Below are positions 37,890 to 48,287 of a stretch of DNA of 64,000 nucleotides, in pieces. This DNA is from Trileptium ribeirensis (lineage: Eukaryota > Nematoda > Enoplea > Enoplida > Thoracostomopsidae): assembly GCA_030248225.1 (NCBI GenBank), contig JASANE010017373.1:60661-124660 (forward strand), written 5' to 3'. The notes beneath the pieces were generated by a model. It saw nothing but the letters and a program-made list of their open reading frames with translations. It did not search any database and was not told where the DNA came from. Within the stretch, counting starts at the first letter, position 1. Each line of letters opens with the position of its first letter. The position numbers and the translations under genes are program-made.

Positions 37890-40800
37890 GCAACAAACTG
37901 AACTTCGAAAACGCCTTATTATTGTTGACGATGTTGACGGAATTTCTGTGTTGCCGTGGCAGCGGTATTATTCTGACCGCAGTGGAAATAAAACTTGCTC
38001 GGTTGATGACGAAACCAAGAGAAAAAATGAGAAAGACGAACTCCACACGGTTGCCGGCTTCGATACACAGTCGATGGTTGGAGATGACCGTACTGTTGTT
38101 GGCGTTTTGGTTCTGTTATCGTATCCCGAATTGAAGGTTAGTTTAGTAACTTTTTCATACGGACCGGTAGCCAGAAATAATATGTCCAAATTAAAAGCAG
38201 TTACACTTTATATATTTGTATGGTAATGCTATTTGAACATAATGCAGCGCCCATGTCGTGTGTTTGAATTAGCAGCACACTGGCTTATAACATTATTTTC
38301 GGACTTATATTAACCTGAATATAACGTTTGAAAAACATTCTGTGGTTCATAACTAAGTGCGTCTGCCCGAGACCTTCGTTAGCTATACAGTATAGACGTA
38401 GAACCGTTGCTGCGCAATTATTGTCTCGCGGTGAAAAATTGCAATTGTAGACACATGTATCTGACAGACAATAATCGCCTCTTGTTTAATGATATTTCCA
38501 GCAGAAATGATTAGTTTCATTTTGCAAAAACAACTCGGTATTTTCGGTGAAAGCAATTTAATAAAAAATTTTTAGATTCGCAGTCACGAAATATTATATA
38601 AGCTTATTTTTGTTTTTTTTGTGGTAACATATCAAGAGTCTAGTAGAAATTTTTCAGGAATGGTACAGAAGTCACACTACGTTCCACTATTCTCGGATGC
38701 CGCAGTGATTTTTGTGCCATTTTTTGTCAGTCTCCGCTTTTGATGTTAGCGGTACTTCCGGTGAGGGTAGTCCAGGGCCGGAAATAAGGATGGTTTGGAT
38801 CCATAGAAAATGCCCACAATTGTAAGATTCAAATCCCCGATGGTAAACTGCTTTCCGTGCATTTGCTTTAAACGCTGTGTTACTCAGACATTCTCTTGGG
38901 TGGAATGTTGGTTTTAGTATGTTTATCGAATTATGAATTTGAAGCTTGTCCCAACGCAGATGACGCTAAAGTAGTGTGATATGAGTTTTGCACAAGGATT
39001 CATTAATTACTGATATTGTAAGTGATGGCCGTACTAGATATAATTTTAGAAGCGGAAATGAAAAAACACATTTTTTGTCTTCGACCGTGTTTAGAGCGGG
39101 ATGTTTTTGATTAATATTTTAGCGTTTGCATCTTTTTTTACAGGTAATCCATACCGTATGCGACACATTTTATGTCGATGTGCCTTACCTACCTGGTTAC
39201 TTGGCATTTCGGGAAATTCCTATACTTGAAGCCTTGATGAAACGTCTTCCGCCAAAGTCCACACCTCAGCTGTTGTTCATTGATGGCAATGGAGTTCTAC
39301 ATCCAAGAGGTAAACGCTGTTTGTAAAGTTGATGATAGAGATATTTGATTGAGAAGGGAGGCTGTTGGCTAAACAGTCATTTGCTGAAGGTGATATTGCG
39401 ATCTTACTTTACTTGTCTTTGCGCCTTGCTACTTAAAAAGCTTAATAAACTTGGTTGGCTCATACACATCGTAACAGTACCATATAACCGTGATACTAGA
39501 GCCGCGACCAATGCAAAATCGAAACATGGAATAGTTTCGATTGAACAAAATGTGGACCGATTTCTATTTCAATCGTTTTGATTCCACTAATTTTTGGCCG
39601 GAACTGTAGTTGCTAACAAACTTGCAAGGATAATAGTTATTTTTTCCGTCTCATACTGTGAGCTCAGAATTTGTCCAGTTGTATTTGTTTCAATTAGCAG
39701 TTGGGTATGAGACAACTGATAGTCAGTGCTTGTTTGCTATTTTGTTGGAGATTGAAGTAAACAACGGTATCTACGATGTATTATGGAACCTGTGGCTGGG
39801 ACACTTCGCGGAAACTGACACATCGGCTAGTTCTAACAAGTTTAAAATCGTATCAGCACGCGGTTGGATCCAACTAAAATCAAAATATATACTGTCGGCT
39901 AGATGTAATTGTGCGTTGCATCTCAGGCGTATCTTGATATGTAGATGATGTGTACTGTAACTCATTTTTACAAAGCCAGGTAGCAAAAACGACCGTTGTC
40001 GAGAATACGCTAACAGTCAAAGTTTCGGCGTTGTCACGTGCTATAAATTTTAGCGGTAAGAATTTGCCGATCGCTATTTACAGCTTTCTACATCAACTCA
40101 CAATTGATGGCCGGTTTCATTTTCAGGTTTCGGTCTGGCGTCGCATGCCGGTGTCGTGCTGGACATTTCAACGATCGGAGTGGCGAAGAATTTGCATCTC
40201 GTAGATAATTTGCTGAAAGAAAAAAGACGATATGAGGAGGTAAGTCAGTATGATTGGTATTAGATATTGTTTTTTAATAATTGAACTTCTTGTTAACGTC
40301 GAATGTCCCAATTATTGCTTTTATTATTTTGGGATGCGCGAATTAACTATGTCACAGCTGCCATCTCGAGTCCAAGGGAATTTCTACTAGCGCTGCGTAG
40401 ATACTCTCTTTAGTCGCGAAAGGGCTAGACTTGTATGCTTAAATACGCCCGCTCACGTTTAGTTTGCTCAACGTTTATCACAGATTATCGCAATTGTCAT
40501 TAGAAAATGGGACTGGAGGAACAAAAGAAACAATTAAGTTAGGTTGCCATACATTGAGTTACCCAGTCGATGCGCGGCTGTACGGCTATAGTATCACTAA
40601 ACTATAACGTCAGCATGACGCTAATTATTACAGATTGCTAGGATCTTAATGCACCATCGTGTTTTAACTCGGTAAAGACCTCGCACTGTTCGTGCCGACA
40701 AATTAGCTCAAGTTTGAAAAGCATGTCTTAAACCACTAACCATCACAATAATTTTGACACATGGAGGGTAAAACTTGACAACGATTGTAATAGTTTGGCT

Positions 40801-42332
40801 TACTGCTTTTGTTGTTTTCCGCAGGAATTATTCTTCGTCGGTCAGACTGTTCCACTTGAAGACTCCAAAGGCAACGTCATCGGAGCCGCGCTTAAACCAG
40901 CACCCAACGTCCACAATCCCGTTTTCGTCTCGGTTGGTCATCAAATTTCGTTGGAACTCGCTGTTTACCTGACAACGCAGTGCTCAAAATACCGTATTCC
41001 TGAACCGATTAGACTGGTAAGAGATGGCAGGGTATAAAGGCGAACTATTTAAATTTTTTTGGTCTTTTGAATTTGCTGACTGACATTTTGCCGTTTTCAA
41101 AATGCATAATTCTGGGAATATAGTTTTGATATTTGCTGTTCACTGCGTAGCATTCAGGAATATCGATGATAGCAGATAATTTTCCGCCACATTTTAAACT
41201 TTCGTAATTTGTTTTACATTCGATTGTTTTTGGCCGTATTTTACAATCAGCATTTCAAATTTTCAGTTAATCATTACTTTTGTACTTCGTTCAACCGTCC
41301 TACTCAGAAATTGGGACAGTAAAACAAATATTGTGCTACAGAGGGAGATGAATCTAGCATGGCGGTTAGCGGAATATAAAGGCGATCACATCGATACATT
41401 AATTAAAGCGGATCACATAAGCATAGCATTCTTTGGAATTTTGATAATATTGTTGTAGAAGTATGTTCATAGCTTGCTGAAACATGTTTTCACCGCTGTT
41501 CAAAATAGTATGAGATCTTATCCCTTTCATGCCCGAATTAATTTGAGTATCGTGCAATGGTTGACAAACTCAAGCCTGCGCCAGGGATCGAACCCGAAAC
41601 GTACGATTGAAACTTGTGTACACAAACCACTGAGCTATCTGAGAGCTGTTGCTCGGTTCCTTAAGGAACCTCACAATGCGAGCGAATAACAACGCACGTT
41701 CAAACGTACGATATACGACAAACTCAGTTAACACAACGAGTCGCAATGTGCGTTTGGTCCATTTGGACCTTACGGGCATGAGAGGGTTAGTTATGCGATT
41801 GGTTAATTTTTAATTAACCCTTTCATGCCCGAATTAATTTGAGTATCGTGCAATGGTTGACAAACTCAAGCCTGCGCCAGGGATCGAACCCGAAACGTAC
41901 GATTGAAACTTGTGTACACAAACCACTGAGCTATCTGAGAGCTGTTGCTCGGTTCCTTAAGGAACCTCACAATGCGAGCGAATAACAACGCACGTTCAAA
42001 CGTACGATATACGACAAACTCAGTTAACACAACGAGTCGCAATGTGCGTTTGGTCCATTTGGACCTTACGGGCATGAGAGGGTTATAGAAGTCCGTCTTA
42101 ATGTCTAGTTGTTGGGTAGGTAAATGGGGATTATACGGCTATATTCTAAGCCATCATAGTACTTCATTTCCTTTGAGTGCAGCGTATGTGGCGCATAGTT
42201 TTAGTTTTAACACCGGGTGGTGGATAAACAAAGGTAAATATTCTTTTAATGCGGCAAGTCTTTTAATATTTTCAGGCAGATCAATTAGCACGAAGCGAAG
42301 TAACAAGACTGGAAATCTCCGTGGGTTTATGA
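37890..42332 (+). CDS. ENDOV: endonuclease V (inosine-specific), first exon not found
   Basis: Endonuclease V cleaves nucleic acid one nucleotide 3' of inosine; the animal enzyme acts mainly on RNA. Five exons agree in phase: 37890-38136, 39144-39309, 40127-40239, 40825-41016 and 42276-42332 (stop). The visible 257 residues begin within QQTELRKRLIIVDDVD. Family motifs appear in order: VAGFDTQS (first catalytic Asp), VLVLLSYPELK, YLPGYLAFREIP (catalytic Glu), LLFIDGNGVLHPRGFGLASH (catalytic Asp in DGNG), IGVAKNLHLVD, NPVFVSVGHQISLELAV, and RIPEPIRL-ADQLARSEV across the last splice. The final exon was chosen because RIPEPIR is followed by an A-D-x-x-(A/S)R motif in the family. Between LPWQRYY and VAGFD there is a polar insertion of about 30 residues (GNKTCSVDDETKRKN onward) not usual here. 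The first intact codon follows one base of a split codon, so a short upstream exon is missing. Confidence 0.92.
41522..41786 (-). repeat. 265-bp tRNA-related element with inverted ends, copy 1 (ENDOV last intron)
   Basis: The element starts ccctttcatgcccg and ends with the near-complement cgggcatgagaggg. Read on minus, it holds a good A box (TAGCTCAGTGG, complement at 41628-41638) and a perfect B box (GGGTTCGATCCC, complement at 41584-41595), spaced as in a tRNA. Next to it is a hairpin, ggttccttaaggaacc. It therefore combines a tRNA-like head with DNA-transposon-like ends. A SINE is the more likely class. Confidence 0.75.
41818..42082 (-). repeat. 265-bp tRNA-related element, copy 2, direct duplicate
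   Basis: Same length and essentially the same sequence as the copy 296 bases upstream; the 69-codon minus frames in both copies translate identically. Only a 31-base spacer with gttaatttttaattaa separates them. This implies recent local duplication, not two independent insertions of an old family. Confidence 0.8.
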
Positions 42333-42339
42333 ACAAAAT

Positions 42340-44036
42340 GTTAAGCCTTACACATTCCCGAAGTGGCCTTGTCTTACGAATCGAATTTTGTGGTGACAAC
42401 AGCATTGCGCATAGTACTTTGTTAGCCAGTGTAATTTTTTCCAAACAGTGCTTTGCTGCGCGAAATAGATATAATGGCCATAGTACACAAATGTTTTTAT
42501 TCTTTTCAGGGATCTAAATTTTTTTCGTTTGATGCTTAAAGGAATTGAAATTTGCTTCGCTGTCAATTTGTTGTTCGTATATTGAAGGAGACTACTCGAA
42601 TTACAGTTCGCAATCGCGGCGCGGATTTGAACCCGATTTCGACGTTGACACTTTTTACCATATAATGCGTTTAACCATCAGAAAGTATTGTTAAGAGAAT
42701 TCATTTGTATCTTTTCTATGCATTAGGATTAGTCAACTCATGCTTTTAACTTAAAATCAAGTAGAATATTGTCGTGTCCGTCTTTAACACGTTAACCGCT
42801 AAAGTATTTTGATAAATTTCACAGTAAGGCGTACCTGAGCTATTGTAACTGCAGGCCTAATATCTAACGCATAACTACTTTTAGGTAAGGAGTAAGGGAG
42901 AAGAACTAAACAATTTTGTCTGAATATCGTGTAGGCTAGGTATCGTAGTTGCTACTATAGCTTGAGGAAGATTGGCGGTATTGTATATGAGATCTGTCTC
43001 ATGTAATATCGATATAATTTTAACATCGTGCTATCATATCCAAAAGTAAGATTCGTGCATATTTCGCTGTTACACTTGTCTTTGGAATAGTTAGTTCTAT
43101 TTGGCTTAACTTTTTTCGTGTTTGTGTAAGTCAGTGACAGGTATTTACTGTTGATTTCATGTCGATATTCAGATATGGTGGCGAAAGTATTTTTCGTACA
43201 ACGGTTAATCTTCCAGCTTCATCCGGCTAATCATCAATTTCAAATTTTTGTTTTAAGAGTACCTGCTTAGATATTTTGAAAGGCATAATTGAAGCTTCAC
43301 CATGTTTTACAGTGATACTAGCAGAATCGTTTATTTCTTATCATTGACGGCTGTGATAATTAGTTATGTGTTTTATCGTCAGTAAAATTTCTGCATTTTA
43401 ATTGATTGAGCACCGGCCAAAGGCTGTAATTCTGCTCCGAAACGACCAAAACTTTAAAGTTCCTTATTTGACACTACGCGCCTCTTGAATAGTGCGGGGT
43501 ACCTTTTACGCGAAATGTTGTCGTTTTGAGGTACTGCCGGCTTTCAAAAAATCGGATTTGGAGAATCTGTATAAAAATTACTTCCGCGGTGAAATGCCTA
43601 ATGTAAAACATTACAGAAAAGCGCCGCCCTCACTACGCTAAAAGCCAAAGCTAAGGTCCTTCAATGAACCTAATGCTCAAGGTAAACAAAGGAGAGGGTT
43701 TTCCTTTATCCCACCCCTTTTCGGGCATTTTTACCGTTTGACTCGTTGAATATATCCAGTTTTGCCGAATTGAATGCCAAAAATGTTTATGTACCCAGAA
43801 GTTTTGTTAAATGTATGATTCCATATATCATTCGAACCGCGTTGGGAGGGGAATCCAATGGTGGTAGAACCAGCGGCTAACGACTAAGGCTTAGGATTTC
43901 ACACAAATTACAATAACTCCTTAAACTGTACCCAAATTGAGCCGACCTTACCACCAATCGACTCAGCTCATCAATACGATTCGAATAATATCAAAATATA
44001 TCTTTGGGTAGGGGGACCACTGGGAACACAAAAAAA
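42340..44036. other. no gene; one tRNA-like fragment
   Basis: At about 42603-42680 the minus strand reads a tRNA-like GATGGTTAAACGC followed by the B box GGGTTCAAATCC. The acceptor stem does not pair, so it is a tRNA-derived repeat and not a tRNA gene. The rest is unstructured AT-rich sequence. Confidence 0.4.
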
Positions 44037-44096
44037 GAAATAATGCTTTTAATTATTTAAAATTTAATGGGTACTATTAATTAATACTTATAATTA

Positions 44097-44660
44097 ATGG
44101 GTTCAACTCAACAGTATGTTCAAAAATCGTGGGAATGGGCAAAATCAAAATTTACTGATGGTAAGGTGAGAAACTTACATTATAAACTTAGGCACAAGCG
44201 GCTTTTTACGAATGACAGAGTATCGAACTTTACCGTGACGCAGAGTACGTGTCCTTTTTGTTTATTACAAGGGTTTGAGGTAGATGAAACAAATGAGCAC
44301 GTTTTTATATACTGTAGTAGAGCATATGATTTCTACACAGTGTTGACGCCAATGTTGAAACGTATAGCCGAGGTTAATACAATTGAATTATCGGATTTAA
44401 TCTTAGGAAGACTAATGTCAAAAAGCAAACAAATATGCTTTAATTTTGTTATACAGCATTGTCAGTTTGCTTTGTGGAAAGCGCGTTGCATGTTTAATTT
44501 TGATAGAAAATTGGAATCCCCGAAAAAAATTTTCGAAGAAAATGTTTTTAAGTCACTTTGTAGGATTAGAACGAGTACAAAGCGTCAAATTTTCTTCACA
44601 ATGTTTAATGATATAATTTCACCAATAGACACTGTATTAGGTTTTCGGTTGTCACTGTAA
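44097..44660 (+). CDS. Tx1/L1-like LINE ORF2 C-terminal part with RT zinc-binding domain
   Basis: This open frame of 187 codons has no internal stop. Residues 25-55 (RNLHYKLRHKRLFTNDRVSN) and the knuckle CPFC..ETNEHVFIYC (about 53-74) match the reverse-transcriptase-associated zinc-binding domain (zf-RVT) near the end of ORF2 in L1/Tx1-type LINEs. An in-frame stop precedes the ATG by a few codons, so the upstream RT is missing and the copy is 5'-truncated. The frame ends normally and is followed by an AT-rich 3' tail to about 44830. Possible target duplication halves (aaataatgctttt near 44038; agaaatgctttat near 44811) are imperfect. It is part of a mobile element, not a host gene. Confidence 0.65.
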   Translation: MGSTQQYVQKSWEWAKSKFTDGKVRNLHYKLRHKRLFTNDRVSNFTVTQSTCPFCLLQGFEVDETNEHVFIYCSRAYDFYTVLTPMLKRIAEVNTIELSDLILGRLMSKSKQICFNFVIQHCQFALWKARCMFNFDRKLESPKKIFEENVFKSLCRIRTSTKRQIFFTMFNDIISPIDTVLGFRLSL

Positions 44661-44839
44661 TAGTGTTTTTTTTTCTAAAAGCTGTGTTTTCTTGGAAGTA
44701 TTTTGAATATTAGGTTCAATGGTTGTTGTGTGGATTTATATGAGATAATCATGTTTCAAATGTGTAACTATAACTGTATATCTCTATAAACATGTTATAA
44801 TGTTATTTGAAGAAATGCTTTATAAATCTGACCAAAATG

Positions 44840-47800
44840 GGTATATTCTCACCAAATTGTCGAGCTGAATCGAATGGTATCAAAATTATGGCTGTATCTT
44901 AAGAATTTACAAATTTCGGCCTGGGGGAAAAGACTACTGGATTTTTCATGAACTGGTGGTTTTAAGTGTAACTGACCCACTCTGACCTTGAAATTTTGTG
45001 AGTAAGCACGAATCAGGGGAAACCCCTTTTGTACCAGGCGGGACCGATTCTGCCACAAAGTTGCAGATCGCCAACTTCTACAATTTGAAGGTGTCAGCAA
45101 TAAATCATTTTTCTGCCTTTATAAACTAGTAAACGTAATAAATTACAAAAAGTGAGCGGAGCAACAGTATTTAATATCTTATTTGTATGTACATGCGTTC
45201 CAACTAACTATTTCATCAATTTATAATAAGTATGTTTTAGGCAATTGATGTCAAATCCACCATACAAAAAGCTCGCTAGCTAAAAATTAGCACCCATGAT
45301 AAAACCATACAGCTTTAAAAGCCACATTTTCGTAATCAGGGACATCGAGAACCCCTAAGCGCAATAAATTAGCAATTTTGAAGTGATTTTAAAATTAGCT
45401 AGTTAATTAGCATTTTTAAACTTCCTCGAATAGTAAACAAGCACCAGATTTACAATCCCCACGGCGAAATGTGGTATATGTACCAAAATAATGGCTTTCC
45501 ACTAATTATTTGTTAAAAAATATGTGAAAAATATTTTTGTTAGAAGTTGCTAAAAATAGGCTAACACGTTTAACTAACTAAGTAATTACTAATCAACTAA
45601 AGCAAATTTTGGCAATATCGATATGTCTTGCACCTGTTCGATATTAGGCCTTCTAAACTTTTTTAAAATCGGCCCAGTAGTTATTGAGGAGCTTAACGGA
45701 CGGACAGACGGTGCCGAATTTCCACCTTCTGACGAAATCAAACGCTTAGGTTCACTCCGCTTAACAAACATCTGATATAATTCTTTTGAAACAAAATTCT
45801 AAATGGATAGCCCAATGACCCGTCGTTATCTCTACATCATGCAAATTTCGAGTAAATGGCTAAACTAAACGTGGCTGAGACTTTCATCGTCCGGATTTAT
45901 TTAAGTATCATGCAATGCTTAGTTTAATACAATCAAGTGGGCGGAAAGGATTGAACCCGCGTTACATAACTCAAATCGGCGTATGGAAACAGGGGCGAAC
46001 CCAGAAAATCCAAACTGGGGAGGGCATAAAGGCTTTCTGGAGGGGAACGAAATCCGAACTGGAGAGGCGGCAAGGGTTTTTGAAGGAGCACAAGTTAGCT
46101 GTACATTCGAACTGGGGCACGGCCTCCATGGCTCTACCTTGGCGACACCCCTAATGGACACCACTTAGTTGACTTTAAATCTAAATTCGCGAAACTGTAA
46201 ACAGTCATTCAGAAACAAATCCTCTAAGCTTATAATTTGCAATTTTATGGAGAAGATTTGCTTCACAATCCAGTTTCCCGACATCCGACTTGTCGACAAA
46301 GAACAGGAACTATTTTCGCCAGAACTTGCCGTTAGATCGCTGTATTTTGAACAAAGGATGATTTAATCGCCTACCGCACAGGAAATAATATTTAATGTTT
46401 TATTTCAAAACAAATTTGTTGAGTCATAAAATTTGAAACAAGTTCTTTGAAAACAAACTATCCATTTATTAATATAAATATTGGCAAACAAAGATATTTT
46501 ATTCATTTTAGGGCAACGAAAAATAGAAAATTGATTCAAGTATTGTTTACGTGACAAACAAATTTTAAGTAGTACATAGATTGTGGGTGGAGCTGTACTA
46601 AAAATAAAGATTTGGACGAATATCGATCTATAATTCGGAACCAGACAATTGTTATCCCACGCAACCAATTATATTTATCGTATTATAAAAGCCAAGTGGA
46701 CCGGAAATATTATTTTGAGTAGTCAAATTTCAGCGTTGGTGTTTTGTTCTGCGGAAATGTTTAATTTTAATCCGACTGTAGAGAATTTTGTTTAACTAGA
46801 CAGGATGTATTTTAAATTTTCACCGATGTCAAAAAGACGAGACTTTGGTCGACGTCCAGCTATAGACTTCCTTGTTGGATATTTAAAGTTTATTTCGGAG
46901 CCAGGAGCGTAGCCAAAGGGGAAGGGTGCATCTGCGCTCCCTGAAATATAAGAGTGAAGTTGATTATGTGTGAATGGTGCGTATAACCCGTGTCTCCAGC
47001 AGATTCAGGGCCCGTCCGTGCAAACTTTCCCGGCAGCATCGGTGTATTTAGTTATTGACAATCATAAAAATTTTCTGGATGTGACACTTTCTCGTCTGGA
47101 AAACATGCCATGAAATTCGAGGAGGGCAAAGAGGTGTTGAAATTTTAAGGATCCAGGGTTTCGTACAATCAGTAGCGTCCGGCGTTACGGGTGTAGGAAC
47201 GGTCTGAAATTAGTAGGGTTAAAATTGGTAAGCCATAATTACAGGTTCTTTGATTGAGAGAAAATAACCAAAATTAGGACATACAGGTTCCCCACCGATG
47301 TGAACTAAACCAACTAGCAGGACAGTATCTTAGCCTGTCAGCTTCCCTGAGAAAGATTAGTGACCATACCACGGAATTAATCGGATGGAAACGGGGCATA
47401 CATCGCGAAGAGGTCTTGCTTCTTGCAAGCTTTATTGTCTTTCACCAAGACCATTAATGAAAATTAAAAAAATCGGTTTGCCCATGGGTTTTCGAGAACC
47501 GGCGTCGTATGGGCATTGCGCTTGCAAGTTTCGCAACGCATCCTTTATTCATCGTTTACAACGAACCCCAGTCACCTAAAATCGGAAGTGAAGTTGCCAT
47601 TCCGACATTTGAAACCAGGAACTATCCATAAATGCGGTAATTTCAATATTGTCGATTAATTTTACCAAGTGTTCATGATAAAAATTTTGTAGAAGAGGTT
47701 GAGACTCGGTCATACTCTTTCAGTTTCTCTTATCCGACGATGTGGTCGTTTTTCGGCTTATCCCCAATGATTCGAGAGGGTACCCCAAGGTTGTTCGGGG
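44840..47800. other. repeat debris, no gene
   Basis: About 45885-45980 is a diverged relative of the 265-bp tRNA-like element (gtatcatgcaatgctt, then a B-box complement ggattgaaccc). At 45985-46160 there is aggggcgaaccc..ctaccttggcgacaccc debris with repeated gaactgggg/cgaactgga words. A second gagcgtagccaaa fragment is at 46907. The phrase ggacggacagacgg at 45700 is typical of invertebrate repeats. No open frame is convincing. Confidence 0.45.
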
Positions 47801-47801
47801 C

Positions 47802-47974
47802 TATTGGCTAACCCCTCAAGGTTCCTTGGGGATAGCAGCTATCGCGTCGCCAACAACCTATGTGATTCGAGCAGGAGGAGCAGTCAATAAATTTGAATTT
47901 CTGTTTTAATCTGAATTCTCGTTGACTGCCTGATAGTTGCTACCACCTAAGGAACCTTGAGGGTGTGGCCAATA
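47802..47974. mobile_element. small foldback/MITE element, 173 bp
   Basis: The left end (tattggct..acccctcaaggttcctt, then gatagcagctatc) and right end (gatagttgctaccacctaaggaaccttgagggtgtggccaata) are imperfect inverted complements over about 45 bases. The perfect palindrome gatagcagctatc lies within the left arm. There is no coding capacity. Confidence 0.65.
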
Positions 47975-48246
47975 CAATCCTAGAATGGAGCGGGTATGTC
48001 GAAAACCGGCGCATCAAATGATAAGAAAACTATACGGCCCTGTGTCACAATCTGTTACAAAATGTGTTCAACTCTTGGTACCGCCGCTTCGATTGATGAT
48101 TTACTTCGCTTAGCGTAGTTTCTTTTTTAATTAGTTCTTGCCGTTATATCGGATAATTTTCAAGACAAAACTGAGGTTGGTAATCCAGTGAAATTGTCTG
48201 GTTGACGAAAGCGTCGTCCAACGTGGTATTACATATTTCAGGGTTT

Positions 48247-48253
48247 TATAAAA
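48247..48253 (+). promoter_or_regulatory. TATA box of the 12-Cys secreted protein gene
   Basis: TATAAAA lies 41 bases upstream of the ATG at 48288. A start site about 30 bases downstream would give a very short 5' leader. Position and match are good, but the assignment is inferred. Confidence 0.5.
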
Positions 48254-48260
48254 CAGTGAA

Positions 48261-48274
48261 TCTGTTATAACAGA
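48261..48274. promoter_or_regulatory. perfect 14-bp palindrome TCTGTTATAACAGA between TATA box and ATG
   Basis: A perfect inverted repeat in the expected core promoter or start region of the secreted-protein gene. A dimeric regulator site is possible. No factor is proposed. Confidence 0.3.
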
Positions 48275-48287
48275 CAGTTTTCGAGCG

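Noticed and set aside
41011..41037. Alternative ENDOV end by reading through into VRDGRV and a stop
   Set aside because: A good GTAAGA donor is present and the downstream exon at 42276 supplies the family's conserved A-D-x-x-A-R segment in the right phase.
42600..42680. tRNA gene on minus
   Set aside because: A and B boxes are present but the acceptor stem does not pair; a tRNA-derived repeat is more likely.
44849..45100. Open frame of 83 codons on minus downstream of the Tx1-like LINE
   Set aside because: No domain, no splice context, and the sequence resembles other non-coding repeat phrases (cttaagaatttacaaatttcgg).
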